Part shown: positions 11,435 to 19,164 of the stretch, one piece after another | How positions within the stretch are numbered: position 1 is the stretch's first letter | Layout of the letters: every line of letters starts with the position of its first letter | Assembly: GCA_002279935.1 (NCBI GenBank) | Contig: NCCZ01000003.1 | Location: forward strand, 1-64,000 | Length of the DNA stretch: 64,000 bases | Reading direction: 5' to 3' | Source: Hyphomicrobium sp. 12-62-95 | GTDB lineage: Bacteria > Pseudomonadota > Alphaproteobacteria > Rhizobiales > Hyphomicrobiaceae | Position numbers and translations under genes: made by a program | Notes under the pieces: model-generated | Told to the model about the DNA's origin: nothing | What the model saw: the letters and a program-made list of their open reading frames with translations, nothing else | Databases searched by the model: none

Positions 11435-11473
11435 GTCATCCTCGGGATTGTCCCGAGGACCCATCGGGCCGCA
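11435..11473 (+). repeat. Dispersed extragenic palindrome, copy 1
   Basis: This element follows iorB directly. It begins GTCATC, contains the perfect 8-base arms CCTCGGGA/TCCCGAGG around a 3-base loop, and ends in the tail CCCATCGGGCCGCA. The same plan and tail recur at 23182-23596, and a relative lies at 16297. Family elements of this kind are common between genes in Hyphomicrobiales. It may also stop transcription from iorB. Confidence 0.75.
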
Positions 11474-11624
11474 TAGGTGAACGCCGACGGCACAAGCTCC
11501 ACGCCGCGCAGCGGCGCGAGCCAAGGGCGATCGCGCGGCCCGACGGCAACGCCGGAGGCCTGCGCGCCCCGTGCGGAGGCGCCCGCGCCGCGAGCACATC
11601 AAAACGAGCGCCGTGAGCACACAA

Positions 11625-12023
11625 CTAGTGCCTTAACTCCTGCGCGGCTTCCTCGAAGCCCTCCCGGAACGCAGCCACTGTCTCGCCAGCCACATCACGA
11701 TTGAGCAGCGAGAGCTGTTCGACCTCGACACGCACCTCGCGCTGGGCCGTATCGACGACATCGCGATACGTGGTCACGAAATCATTCACATTTCGGCAAC
11801 CCATCAGCCGCCGCGTCGCCTCGATCTCGTGTTCGATGCAGCGGCTCATAAATCCGAGCCACGCCGTGTTGACGCGAAAAGCTTGATCGATCAGCCGTCC
11901 GTTGATTTCGGTGATCATCGTGAACATCGGGCGCTGCATCGCCATCCACGATTCCATCGTCGCTTTCGCTTGCGCTTCGATCGCACCGAAATCCTGCGCG
12001 GGCTGTGTCGGCTTGAGTGTCAT
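11625..12023 (-). CDS. Phasin-family protein
   Basis: This protein of 132 residues is largely alpha-helical with a phasin-like sequence (AQAKATMESWMAMQRPMF ... DVVDTAQREVRVE). Phasins coat polyhydroxyalkanoate granules. The window also encodes the ethylmalonyl-CoA pathway, which draws on the same acetoacetyl/crotonyl-CoA pool. The start was placed at the ATG at 12023 because GGGGA lies 7 bases upstream; an ATG two codons earlier overlaps that site. The frame upstream of 12029 is not conserved-looking. The gene ends about 150 bases from the palindrome behind iorB. Confidence 0.75.
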   Translation of the reverse strand: MTLKPTQPAQDFGAIEAQAKATMESWMAMQRPMFTMITEINGRLIDQAFRVNTAWLGFMSRCIEHEIEATRRLMGCRNVNDFVTTYRDVVDTAQREVRVEVEQLSLLNRDVAGETVAAFREGFEEAAQELRH

Positions 12024-12270
12024 GATCATGTCCCCAGGCTTGTGTTGACGCGACGCGGGCCATCGGGAGAGGCGAAAGAGTATGTGATCCGAGACCTGCG
12101 GACTGCTGCTGATCTGCGCGGGTGAGTATGAACCGGTGCGCAGTTTGGAACCTGAACGCGGCGAAGTCATCCCATGACATTTGCGTGTTTGAACGCTGTA
12201 ATCGCGATAGGAGGTCTTGCCATCGAGTTTGCGCAGACCTTCGGCGCGATCTTCCGCAATCCGAACAATT

Positions 12271-12855
12271 TCAGCCAATCGCTTGTTGCGCTTCAGCCAA
12301 ATCAGTTTCCGTGTCGATATCGAGCAATTCGCGATCCGGAATGCGCACGGCCACGGCATCGCGGATCAGCGCCTTCGCGCCCGCGCTTCCCTGCAACGAC
12401 GTCAAGTGAACAATCATAGCCCGCGGCCAGATCACGGGGTTGCGCTGCGCACCCGCCGCATCGGCAGCATGAACGATCCGGCGTCCACCCTGTGCCGCAA
12501 ACACACTCACAAGCAGGCGAAGCGAGCCGGCGGTGAGGAGAGGCATGTCCGCGGGCACGATCATCACGCCATCAATTTCAGCGTCGAGTGCGCCGGTGCC
12601 CGCCGCAACCGAATACCCCAGTCCGTCGCCATCATCCGCGCACCGCACACACCGCACCGGAACATCCGCAAGCACATGCGCGATCGCATCGCCGTCGGGT
12701 CCCGTCACGGCGATGATGTCCTGCAGCCCTGCACCGCGCACAGCCGCAACGGTCCGCCGCACGACGGGCTGTCCGCCAAGCATTGCAAGAAGCTTATTGC
12801 CATCACCAAAACGCCGCGACCGTCCCGCCGCCAGGATCAGGGCCGCAAGGCGCAT
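12271..12855 (-). CDS. mocA: MocA-like molybdenum cofactor nucleotidyltransferase
   Basis: This 194-residue protein has the nucleotidyltransferase signature LILAAGRSRRFGDGNKL at the N-terminus and the metal-binding PADMP motif near residue 102. It closely resembles MocA (CTP:molybdopterin cytidylyltransferase) and the wider MobA-like family. MocA converts Mo-molybdopterin to the cytosine dinucleotide form used by xanthine-dehydrogenase-family enzymes. The nearby iorAB genes supply a client. Its ATG overlaps the stop codon of the upstream arsM-like gene (TGATG), so the two are translationally coupled. MobA activity, making the guanine form, cannot be excluded. Confidence 0.8.
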   Translation of the reverse strand: MRLAALILAAGRSRRFGDGNKLLAMLGGQPVVRRTVAAVRGAGLQDIIAVTGPDGDAIAHVLADVPVRCVRCADDGDGLGYSVAAGTGALDAEIDGVMIVPADMPLLTAGSLRLLVSVFAAQGGRRIVHAADAAGAQRNPVIWPRAMIVHLTSLQGSAGAKALIRDAVAVRIPDRELLDIDTETDLAEAQQAIG

Positions 12856-13907
12856 CAGCAGCAGGCCCCGCTGGTGCCAGTGGGATCATCAGCCGAAGTG
12901 AACGGGATCGATGTTCCGCAGCCGGGGAAGATCCCGTAATGCGTATCGAAATTGCCCACGAACGTGAAATGCGGCGCAAACCGCGTGTCCGCCAGCATCC
13001 GCCACGTATTCCCGCACACGGGAAAAATGCGCCCCTTCTCGATGTGATGATGCTCGTCGAGCACAAACATGTCGGGCTCTTCCGCAACAGTGCCTTTGTA
13101 GATCACGGCCTGACCGTAATCTTCGCACGCGGGCTCCAACCCATCGAGCTTGAACAGGCGGTACGTTGCAGAAAAGAATTTCGCCGCACCAAGCTTCCGC
13201 CGGATCGCCTCGTTGTTCACATCCAGCGGCCGGCTGGTCACCAGACGCGGATCGAAAAACCCCGCCCCCTTCGCCAGCGACAGGAAATCGTGCCAGTAAA
13301 GCGCCCCGCCCAGGCACTCCCCATAAAGTTCCGGGTCCTTGGCAAGATCGATGTCGAGCCGCCGGTCCGCATAGACGTCGGAGAAGTAGAGTTCACCGCC
13401 CGGCTTCAAGAGATCGAACGCACCCTTCAACACCGCCGGCTTGTCGATCGATAGATTGATCACGCAGTTCGAGACGATGACATCGAACGAACCGGGCTCC
13501 AGTCCGAGGTCGCCGAGCCGCTCGATATACCCCTGCAGAAAGCGCGTGTTCGGCTTGGCGTATCCAAATTTCTGCCCATGCCAGTCCACATGCCGCCGCG
13601 CCACGTCCAGCTGCTCGTCCGTCATATCGACGCCCACGACTTCGCCGGTTTCTCCCACGAGCTGAGCCAGCATATATGCATCCCGCCCCGAACCCGCGCC
13701 GAGATCGAGCACGCGCAGCCCCGTCATTTCGGAGGGGCACACGAGGCCGCAGCCATAATATTTCGATGACACCTCGGGGTGGATCTTCGCCGCCATCGGC
13801 TTCAGATGCGCCGGCATACTATCCGCCGTGCAACACGCCGACGTCTTCAAGTCGTCCGTCGTCTTCAGCACCTTACCGTAGTAAAGCTTGACGCTGTCGT
13901 GATCCAT
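12855..13907 (-). CDS. arsM: Arsenite S-adenosylmethionine methyltransferase (ArsM-like)
   Basis: This 350-residue protein has a Rossmann-type methyltransferase core (VLDLGAGSGRDAY at about 65-77) and the cysteine arrangement of ArsM enzymes. Cysteines lie in TSACC near residue 25, in YYGCGLVCP near 52, in SNCVINLS and in YGECLGGALYW. In known ArsM proteins such cysteines bind trivalent arsenic. The protein ends in GACC. It begins with the family opening VKLYYGKVLKTTDDL. The start at 13907 is favoured by GGAGGA just upstream. It would methylate arsenite in the cytoplasm. No arsR or arsB is nearby; the only coupled gene is mocA. Confidence 0.85.
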   Translation of the reverse strand: MDHDSVKLYYGKVLKTTDDLKTSACCTADSMPAHLKPMAAKIHPEVSSKYYGCGLVCPSEMTGLRVLDLGAGSGRDAYMLAQLVGETGEVVGVDMTDEQLDVARRHVDWHGQKFGYAKPNTRFLQGYIERLGDLGLEPGSFDVIVSNCVINLSIDKPAVLKGAFDLLKPGGELYFSDVYADRRLDIDLAKDPELYGECLGGALYWHDFLSLAKGAGFFDPRLVTSRPLDVNNEAIRRKLGAAKFFSATYRLFKLDGLEPACEDYGQAVIYKGTVAEEPDMFVLDEHHHIEKGRIFPVCGNTWRMLADTRFAPHFTFVGNFDTHYGIFPGCGTSIPFTSADDPTGTSGACC

Positions 13908-14007
13908 CATGTCCTCCGCGGCTGGCCAGTGGGCTAGATACGCATCCCCGGCCCGGCAGTTTCACCGCTTACCTGCCCCGCTTCCGCCACGCCCGCAAGA
14001 GATTGCG

Positions 14008-14511
14008 TTAGACCCACTGCTTAAGCGGCAATCCCTGCCAGACCTCCCAAGGCTGATCGCGCCCGGGATAAGCCACAGCCGCAAAAGGCCACCGCGCCGC
14101 CAGCCAGTCGCGGACCTGTTGCCCCAGTTCGGCATCCCGCGCCTCTGCGACGGGTCCGCTGCGCACCCAATAGAAGACCTTGGCGTCGTAACCACGCCGC
14201 TCGCTCGGGAAAATATACATGCACCCCAAGCACCGGCTCTCGTCCGCCGCCATCACAGTGTAAGCAAACGAATGCCGGATCGTGAACTCGCGCTGGTGCC
14301 ACGCAAGGTCGATCAGATCCTCAGCCAGAGTTACGCCATCCGGCCACATACTCTCTGGCCCGAACAACCCGCGGAGCCGGTCCGCGCTTTCGACAACCGC
14401 CTCGAAATCTTTGTCCAGGTCGTCGACCGAAAGCATCCGCAGATGCCAACCCGGACCCTCCAGCCGATCCGGCACCTCGAAATCGTCGGGAACAAGCGCG
14501 CGTCCGTACAT
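14008..14511 (-). CDS. GNAT-like N-acetyltransferase family protein
   Basis: This 167-residue protein resembles a family annotated as GNAT-like acetyltransferases, with segments such as DFEAVVESADRLRGLFG, a central SFAYTVM, LGCMYIFP, and a C-terminal WPFAAVAYPGRD. No clear acetyl-CoA P-loop (Q/RxxGxG/A) can be seen, so activity is uncertain. It stands alone between arsM and a DUF465 gene on the same strand, with 100 bases before arsM's start side and no obvious terminator between. Confidence 0.55.
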   Translation of the reverse strand: MYGRALVPDDFEVPDRLEGPGWHLRMLSVDDLDKDFEAVVESADRLRGLFGPESMWPDGVTLAEDLIDLAWHQREFTIRHSFAYTVMAADESRCLGCMYIFPSERRGYDAKVFYWVRSGPVAEARDAELGQQVRDWLAARWPFAAVAYPGRDQPWEVWQGLPLKQWV

Positions 14512-14600
14512 GCCAGGCCTTTATGTGGGAGCCATCAAGCCCTCACCTTCGCCCGCAGTCTCTCACCCCGCAATGCGCCACAAATGCCGCCACGACAGAA

Positions 14601-14630
14601 ATAGGCCCCGCGATCATCCACGGGGCCTAT
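14601..14630 (-). terminator. Rho-independent terminator for the DUF465 gene
   Basis: Perfect 10-base arms ATAGGCCCCG/CGGGGCCTAT enclose a 10-base loop. On the minus strand the stem is followed by a T-rich run, which suits termination of the gene ending at 14656. Confidence 0.75.
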
Positions 14631-14655
14631 TCACCGCTCTTAGAACCGCAGGGGT

Positions 14656-14916
14656 TCAGCCCTGGGCTGCGGCCTTCGCGATCATCTCCGAGATCTCGTC
14701 CAAAGCCTGCAGCCGCTTCTTGCGTTCGATTTCCATCGTCTCGTCCGACACCGGCTCAACGTTGGTCTCCATCCGGTGCACGGCGCGATTGAGCTCGTGA
14801 TACCGCTCCGCCAGTTTCGCGAAATGATGGTCCGACTGCTTCAGTGCATGAATCAGAGCCTTTTGCTCAGGAAACATTTCATCCAATTCGTTCGGCGTAT
14901 TCCGGTTGTCGAGCAT
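14656..14916 (-). CDS. DUF465/YdcH-family small coiled protein
   Basis: This 86-residue protein is predicted to be helical and strongly charged, with the DUF465 pattern of an N-terminal segment (FPEQKALIHALKQSDHHF) followed by a helical hairpin ending in KKRLQALDEI. The function of this family is unknown. AGAGGA stands 6 bases before the ATG at 14916. A clear terminator follows at 14601-14630, so it forms its own short transcript or ends one shared with the secreted-protein gene upstream. Confidence 0.75.
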   Translation of the reverse strand: MLDNRNTPNELDEMFPEQKALIHALKQSDHHFAKLAERYHELNRAVHRMETNVEPVSDETMEIERKKRLQALDEISEMIAKAAAQG

Positions 14917-14943
14917 GAGTGTCCTCTTTGTTGGTTGGATGAC

Positions 14944-15225
14944 TTATTGGCACGTCTGCTCCAAACGCCACCCCACAACGCGGCAGCGTTCACGGCCGCG
15001 CTTGTCGGTTGAGCATACGCGCCGCGGGTAGCGTTTGTAGGAGCAGTAGTAGTCCGGAAAGAGGAATCCCTCATACCCGCGCATGGGTCGCCGGCCGGTA
15101 TCATACTCATGGGAGTAATAGGGTTTCACCCACCGCCGCTGCGCATCTGCGGGGCTTGCGAAGGTCAGTGCCGTTCCTGCGAGGCCGGCTGCAAGGGAAC
15201 ACGTGATGATGCGCGACGCGATCAT
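14944..15225 (-). CDS. Small secreted protein of unknown function
   Basis: This 93-residue protein starts with a classical signal peptide (MIASRIITCSLAAGLAGTAL, cleavage likely after ADA). The mature part is rich in Tyr, Arg and Lys and holds four Cys (DYYCSYKRYPRRVC ... RCRVVG ... TCQ), which probably form two disulfides in the periplasm. GGGAGG precedes the ATG at 15225. The gene lies 27 bases upstream of the DUF465 gene on the same strand. Similar short basic secreted proteins are common in Hyphomicrobiales, but I do not recognise a named family. Confidence 0.65.
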   Translation of the reverse strand: MIASRIITCSLAAGLAGTALTFASPADAQRRWVKPYYSHEYDTGRRPMRGYEGFLFPDYYCSYKRYPRRVCSTDKRGRERCRVVGWRLEQTCQ

Positions 15226-15665
15226 TGGTGACCTCCCATTAGCTCAAGGACCTCTGGCGCGCTTTGTGCCACGGCCCGGCGTTGCGAAACTTGAGCTGGC
15301 GCAAATCTATGCGGCAAGGATGGGTTGATATCCGCTAAGGCCGCACCTCCACCTATAGCACTGGCGCAAATCGCCAGTTCGCTGCCGTCGGGTCAATTCA
15401 AATGTTGCGATCAATCAAGTCTGGCAAAATCGCTTTGATCTAGAATGACACTTTCGCGAACGAGCGGCTTGATCTGTTGATCCGGTTCATCCATCAGCAC
15501 GCGGAGCGGAACCCCGGCAGCTGCCTGAGCAGGCCTTGTCTCACGATGCGCCAAAAGTCCATTCGGCCGCATAGACCATGAAACCTTATCAGCCGTGACG
15601 GTCCGTTGGCCGTTCGAAGGGCCCCCGTGTATAACCACGTCCTATTTCTCAGATCGGACCCTCCC
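15226..15665. other. Gap with repeated 12-mer and palindromes
   Basis: No gene is supported. The 12-mer CTGGCGCAAATC occurs at 15296-15307 and 15361-15372, and again at 17397-17408. The second copy is part of a palindrome (CTGGCG, 5-base spacer, CGCCAG). An 8-base inverted repeat AGCTCAAG/CTTGAGCT frames 15241-15297. A 75-codon ORF at 15411-15638 on the minus strand has no family signature. The promoters of the secreted-protein gene and of mogA must lie here. Confidence 0.45.
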
Positions 15666-16196
15666 ATGACCGCCCGCATCGGCATCGTCACCATTTCGGA
15701 TCGCGCCAGCGCTGGCATCTACGAGGATAAGAGCGGCCCCGCCATCTGCGATGTCCTCACCGAACTCCTCACATCGCCATGGGAAGCCATCACCCGCGTT
15801 ATCCCCGATGATCAGCCGGGCATCGAAGCAACCCTCGTCGATCTCGCCGACAACGAAAATTGCTGCCTCATCCTCACCACCGGCGGCACCGGTCCCGCCG
15901 CACGCGACGTAACGCCCGAGGCCACTGAAGCCATCTGCGAAAAATTGATGCCCGGCTTCGGCGAACTGATGCGCCTCGAAAGCCTCAAGCAGGTGCCGAC
16001 CGCGATCCTCTCGCGCCAGACCGCCGGAATTCGCGGCGCGTCCCTCATCGTCAACCTGCCCGGCAAGCCAGCCGCGATCCGGCTGTGTACGCTCGCCGTC
16101 TTCCCAGCCATCCCCTACTGCATCGATCTGATCGGCGGCCCGCGTCTCGAAACCAACCCCGCCGTCAGCAAAGCCTTCCGCCCCGCCGGCGCGTGA
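15666..16196 (+). CDS. mogA: Molybdopterin adenylyltransferase
   Basis: This protein of 176 residues is MogA, which activates molybdopterin with ATP before molybdate insertion in the cytoplasm. The motif TTGGTGPAARDVTPEA near residues 76-91 and the N-terminal GIVTISDRASAGIYEDKSGP are diagnostic. The start at 15666 (MTARIG) is chosen by homology; the frame opens earlier at 15606 with unlikely sequence. MogA serves all molybdenum cofactor enzymes, including the iorAB product nearby. Confidence 0.9.
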   Translation: MTARIGIVTISDRASAGIYEDKSGPAICDVLTELLTSPWEAITRVIPDDQPGIEATLVDLADNENCCLILTTGGTGPAARDVTPEATEAICEKLMPGFGELMRLESLKQVPTAILSRQTAGIRGASLIVNLPGKPAAIRLCTLAVFPAIPYCIDLIGGPRLETNPAVSKAFRPAGA

Positions 16197-16296
16197 GATG
16201 ATGTCCCACGCCCGTCAAGCCCAGGCGTGACCCGGCCATCGAGGGCGCACCCGCCGGAATGAAGTGGCAAACGCGCCCACCGTTCCTGCGCGAAGC

Positions 16297-16345
16297 GTCA
16301 TCCTCGCATGCGTGAGCACAAGCGAGCGCATGCGGGGATCCAGCA
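16297..16345 (+). repeat. Dispersed extragenic palindrome, variant copy
   Basis: The element begins GTCATCCTCGCATGC and ends GCATGCGGGGATCCA, so its arms pair around an unpaired middle of about 17 bases. It follows the same opening and closing plan (GTCATCC ... GGATCCA) as the elements at 11435 and 23182-23596, but lacks the CATCGGGCCGCA tail. It lies between the convergent mogA and usg genes. Confidence 0.6.
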
Positions 16346-16391
16346 CAAGAATCGTCGCAGACCCCAAATCGCTTCAGCGGCTCCGCGCCTC

Positions 16392-16661
16392 TCAATTCAA
16401 ACGGAATTCGCCATCCACCGCCTTCAATTCCGCCGGCCCGATGAGCGCCTTGTGGCAAACGGTGACGCGGTAAAGTAGCCCCTCGAGCTTGGCCTGCCAG
16501 AACATCAAAAACCGATTGAGTTCCGGAAAGCTCGGCGCCTTGTCGTATTCCTGCCAGACGTATTGCTGGAGGATCGCCGGATGATCGGGCAGGCGATAGA
16601 GAATGTCGGCGGTCGTCAATCCAAAGCCGTCGATCTGTCGCTGAAAGTCGGTTGAGGTCAT
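16392..16661 (-). CDS. usg: Usg family protein
   Basis: This protein of 89 residues matches the alphaproteobacterial Usg family, first noted beside trp genes. Segments DFQRQIDGFGLTTADILYR, LPDHPAILQQYVWQEYD and PAELKAVDGEFRLN are characteristic. Its function is unknown. The frame is open to 16745, but the ATG at 16661 (MTSTDF) gives the usual length and has AAGGA upstream. No trp genes are within this window. Confidence 0.8.
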   Translation of the reverse strand: MTSTDFQRQIDGFGLTTADILYRLPDHPAILQQYVWQEYDKAPSFPELNRFLMFWQAKLEGLLYRVTVCHKALIGPAELKAVDGEFRLN

Positions 16662-16875
16662 GCGCGTCAAGTCCTTCGCTGGGGTTGGCACCCAAGACCA
16701 ATTCTGTCCGCGCTTCGCCGTTCCCGTAAAGTGACTTTTGCGCATTACCTTTGCGAAATCAGAACCTTAGCACTCACTGGAAAAAAGTGCTGCCATCATC
16801 GAAGGTCAGGCGAAGTGAGGGGCGCTCTCGAAAAATGCGCATCCAACAAGTTCAGTTTGAATGAAAAAAAAGGCG

Positions 16876-17008
16876 ATGAGTGCAAAGAACGTCATCTTCG
16901 ACCAGTCGCTCGCGTGAGCGAATGGTGCGCGGCGTCGACATCCAGGCCGAGGCGGTGAAAGTCACGCCCCTGAAGCTGTACACGTGCGGCCAGGGATTTT
17001 TCGAATAA
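16876..17008 (+). pseudogene. Small gene split by a frameshift at an in-frame TGA
   Basis: A 13-codon frame (MSAKNVIFDQSLA, ATG at 16876) stops at TGA 16915-16917. Skipping one base there leads into a frame that continues through MVRGVDIQAEAVKV to TAA at 17006. Together they make a plausible 43-residue protein. A strong terminator at 17027-17055 shows that a plus-strand transcript ends here. The break may be a real mutation, a sequencing error or a recoding site. No family was recognised. Confidence 0.3.
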
Positions 17009-17026
17009 CGGTTTCGATCATTGAGC

Positions 17027-17055
17027 GGCGCCGCGGCACCCCCGCGGCGCCTTTT
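17027..17055 (+). terminator. Strong rho-independent terminator
   Basis: Perfect 10-base arms GGCGCCGCGG/CCGCGGCGCC surround a 5-base loop and are followed by TTTT on the plus strand. It lies 18 bases after the stop codon of the small frame-split gene. Confidence 0.8.
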
Positions 17056-17120
17056 CCGACCATACAGCGCCATCGCCGATTAACCTTGTAATCCTCCGTT
17101 TGCATCTCCATCTATAGACG

Positions 17121-17372
17121 ATGGACGAGTTCAATTATCAGGTGCCCGCTGAAGTCTACGCCAGCCGGGGCCGCGGGGCCGCCAAGCGTCCGATGACGTT
17201 TTATCGCTTCGCCAGTGCCGCTGAGGCCATTCGCTTCGTCATGGAAAAACTGCCCGTCGAAATGCTCCATGGGACCGTCATGGAGATCGGCGAGACGCGG
17301 TTTATCGGCAACGACATCAAGCGCCTTTATGGCAGCGATGAATATCCGCTGGCTCGTGCCCTGACCGCGTAA
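17121..17372 (+). CDS. Conserved-looking hypothetical protein
   Basis: This protein of 83 residues has mixed composition typical of a small cytoplasmic alpha/beta protein (RPMTFYRFASAAEAIRFVME ... VMEIGETRFIGNDIKRLY). It has no signal peptide or membrane segment. Codon use matches neighbours. The ATG at 17121 lacks a strong ribosome-binding site. It lies 180 bases before lpxD on the same strand, with one copy of the repeated 12-mer (17397) between. No function can be assigned. Confidence 0.6.
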   Translation: MDEFNYQVPAEVYASRGRGAAKRPMTFYRFASAAEAIRFVMEKLPVEMLHGTVMEIGETRFIGNDIKRLYGSDEYPLARALTA

Positions 17373-17552
17373 ACGCTGAATTGAGTTCCCCCCAGGCTGG
17401 CGCAAATCGCGATGCAGTCCACATTGAAATCGGCTACAGTCCGCCCCGCGAAGCGAACCGGCCCGCCCACGCGAGGTGAGGCGACCCGCCCCGCGAGGCA
17501 ATTCGAAATGGACCGGCAGGTGGCAAACGTGCCTCCTGCGAAGGAGAACACG

Positions 17553-18578
17553 ATGCAGCACCCGGGCTTTTTTCATCGGGCCGGGCCGTTCACGCTCAAA
17601 GACATCGCCACAGCATCCGGCGCCACAGTCATCGGGGAAGACGAGCGCACCATCGACGACGTGCGTCCGTTGCAGTCCGCCACCGAGCGCGATGTGTCCT
17701 TCTTCGAAAACCGCAAATACGCCGCACTGCTGGGCACCACGCGCGCCGGCGCCTGCATTCTCTCAGCCCGCGATGTGGCCAAGGCGCCTGAAGGCATATC
17801 CATTCTCACCAGCGACTCGCCCTACACCGCGTTTGCCCGTGTTCTCACGCTCTTCTACGCTGATGCGCTGCGCAGCAAAGCAGCGGCGTCTTCCGCCCAT
17901 GGCAACGGCGCACTCGTCCACGCCAGCGCGAACATTGCCGAGAACGCGACCATCGAGCCCGGTGCCGTCGTGGGCCGCGAAGCCGTGATCGGTGAGGGCA
18001 CCGTCATCGCGGCCGGTGCAGTGGTAGGATACCGCGTCGTCATCGGCAAGGACTGCTACATCGGTCCTGGCGCCACCGTCACGCACGCCATTCTCGGTGA
18101 TGGCGTCATCATCCATTCTGGCGCCCGCATCGGTCAGGACGGCTTCGGCTTCGCCATGAGTGCCAAGGGTCACTTGAAGGTGCCCCAGATCGGCCGCGTG
18201 TTGATCGGCGACGCTGTCGAAATCGGGGCCAACACCACCGTCGATCGCGGCTCGCTCGCCGACACCATCATCGGCGACGGCACCAAGATCGATAACCTCG
18301 TCCAGATCGCCCACAATGTCGTCATCGGCAAGCATTGCGTCATCGTCGCCCAGAGCGGCATCGCCGGCTCCGCCGAAATCGGCGACTTCGTCATCATGGG
18401 CGCCCACTCCGGCGTCATCGGCCACGTCAAGGTGGGGTCCGGCGCCCAGATCGCCGGCAGCGCACACGTCAAAGATGACGTTGAACCCGGCGCCCGCATG
18501 GGCGGCACGCCTGCGCGGCCCTTCAAGGAATGGGCCCGCGAGATCGCCGCCATCCGCCAGTTGGCCAAAAAATCCTGA
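17553..18578 (+). CDS. lpxD: UDP-3-O-(3-hydroxyacyl)glucosamine N-acyltransferase
   Basis: This 341-residue protein is LpxD, which adds the second hydroxyacyl chain in lipid A synthesis on the cytoplasmic side of the inner membrane. It has the N-terminal uridine-binding domain (residues about 1-100) and a left-handed beta-helix of hexapeptide repeats. The GARIGQDGFGFA segment and the DRGSLADTIIGDGTKIDNLVQI-type region (ending NLVQIAHNV) contain the usual catalytic His. The ATG at 17553 has AAGGAGA 5 bases upstream. In most Proteobacteria lpxD sits with bamA, fabZ, lpxA and lpxB. Here it stands alone, so it may be an extra copy. Confidence 0.9.
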   Translation: MQHPGFFHRAGPFTLKDIATASGATVIGEDERTIDDVRPLQSATERDVSFFENRKYAALLGTTRAGACILSARDVAKAPEGISILTSDSPYTAFARVLTLFYADALRSKAAASSAHGNGALVHASANIAENATIEPGAVVGREAVIGEGTVIAAGAVVGYRVVIGKDCYIGPGATVTHAILGDGVIIHSGARIGQDGFGFAMSAKGHLKVPQIGRVLIGDAVEIGANTTVDRGSLADTIIGDGTKIDNLVQIAHNVVIGKHCVIVAQSGIAGSAEIGDFVIMGAHSGVIGHVKVGSGAQIAGSAHVKDDVEPGARMGGTPARPFKEWAREIAAIRQLAKKS

Positions 18579-18820
18579 ACGTCTTTTCGCAAGCCAGAAA
18601 AACTAAATTCCGATTCTCCTTGTAATTTGGCCGAATAGCACGTACATACCTGATATCGACTTTGGGCCGGACCACCAGGCCGCAGCTTCTCCCGCGCTTC
18701 TAGCCTGGCAGAGCGCGTTCAGACCCTCCAAACAATCGAAAAACTGAGAGCGAGTGGGCGCGTCCGCGTGCTTGCTCGCTCGTGAGTTTATTTTAGCCTG
18801 ACTGAAAAAAGGAAATGCCC

Positions 18821-19030
18821 ATGACCCCGGGTACCGTAAAGTTCTACAACTATCAAAAAGGCTTCGGCTTCATCACGCCGGACGCTGGCGGCAAAGACGT
18901 GTTCGTGCACGCTACCGCTCTTGAGCGCGCTGGCATGCAGGGCCTCGCCGAAGGCCAGAAGGTTCGCTTCGATACCGAAGAAGATCGCCGTTCGGGCAAG
19001 ATCGCGGTCGGCCGGATCGAGGCTGCTTAA
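18821..19030 (+). CDS. cspA: Cold-shock-domain protein (CspA family)
   Basis: This 69-residue single-domain RNA/DNA chaperone has both nucleic-acid-binding motifs, KGFGFI and VFVHA. AAGGA is spaced well for the ATG at 18821 but too close to the ATG at 18815. The gene is preceded by about 240 bases without a gene, which leaves room for the long structured leader usual for cold-shock genes; a short GC-rich hairpin is visible near 18664-18683. A terminator follows at 19063-19090, so it is monocistronic. Confidence 0.9.
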   Translation: MTPGTVKFYNYQKGFGFITPDAGGKDVFVHATALERAGMQGLAEGQKVRFDTEEDRRSGKIAVGRIEAA

Positions 19031-19062
19031 TAAGCGCCTCTCCACTGCACCGCAGTTGGATC

Positions 19063-19090
19063 AAGCCGCTCCTCACGGGGCGGCTTTTTT
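19063..19090 (+). terminator. Terminator of cspA
   Basis: Arms AAGCCGC/GCGGCTT enclose a 10-base loop and are followed by six T residues, 33 bases after the cspA stop. Confidence 0.85.
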
Positions 19091-19126
19091 CATGCCGGCG
19101 CTCCCTCCAATTTTCCGCCCACGGAG

Positions 19127-19140
19127 TTGATCAGGATCAA
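19127..19140 (+). promoter_or_regulatory. FNR/FixK-type box upstream of ppk2
   Basis: The sequence TTGATCAGGATCAA is an exact match to the TTGAT-N4-ATCAA consensus bound by FNR, FixK and Anr-type regulators. It lies 75 bases before the ppk2 start, a position suited to activation. It implies induction of ppk2 under low oxygen. No fnr or fixK gene is in the window. Confidence 0.75.
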
Positions 19141-19164
19141 GGTTGGCCATTGAGGCCTGTCGTT

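Noticed and set aside
15411..15638. A 75-codon ORF on the minus strand between the secreted-protein gene and mogA
   Set aside because: It has no family signature and no good ribosome-binding site, and it lies in the promoter region of mogA.
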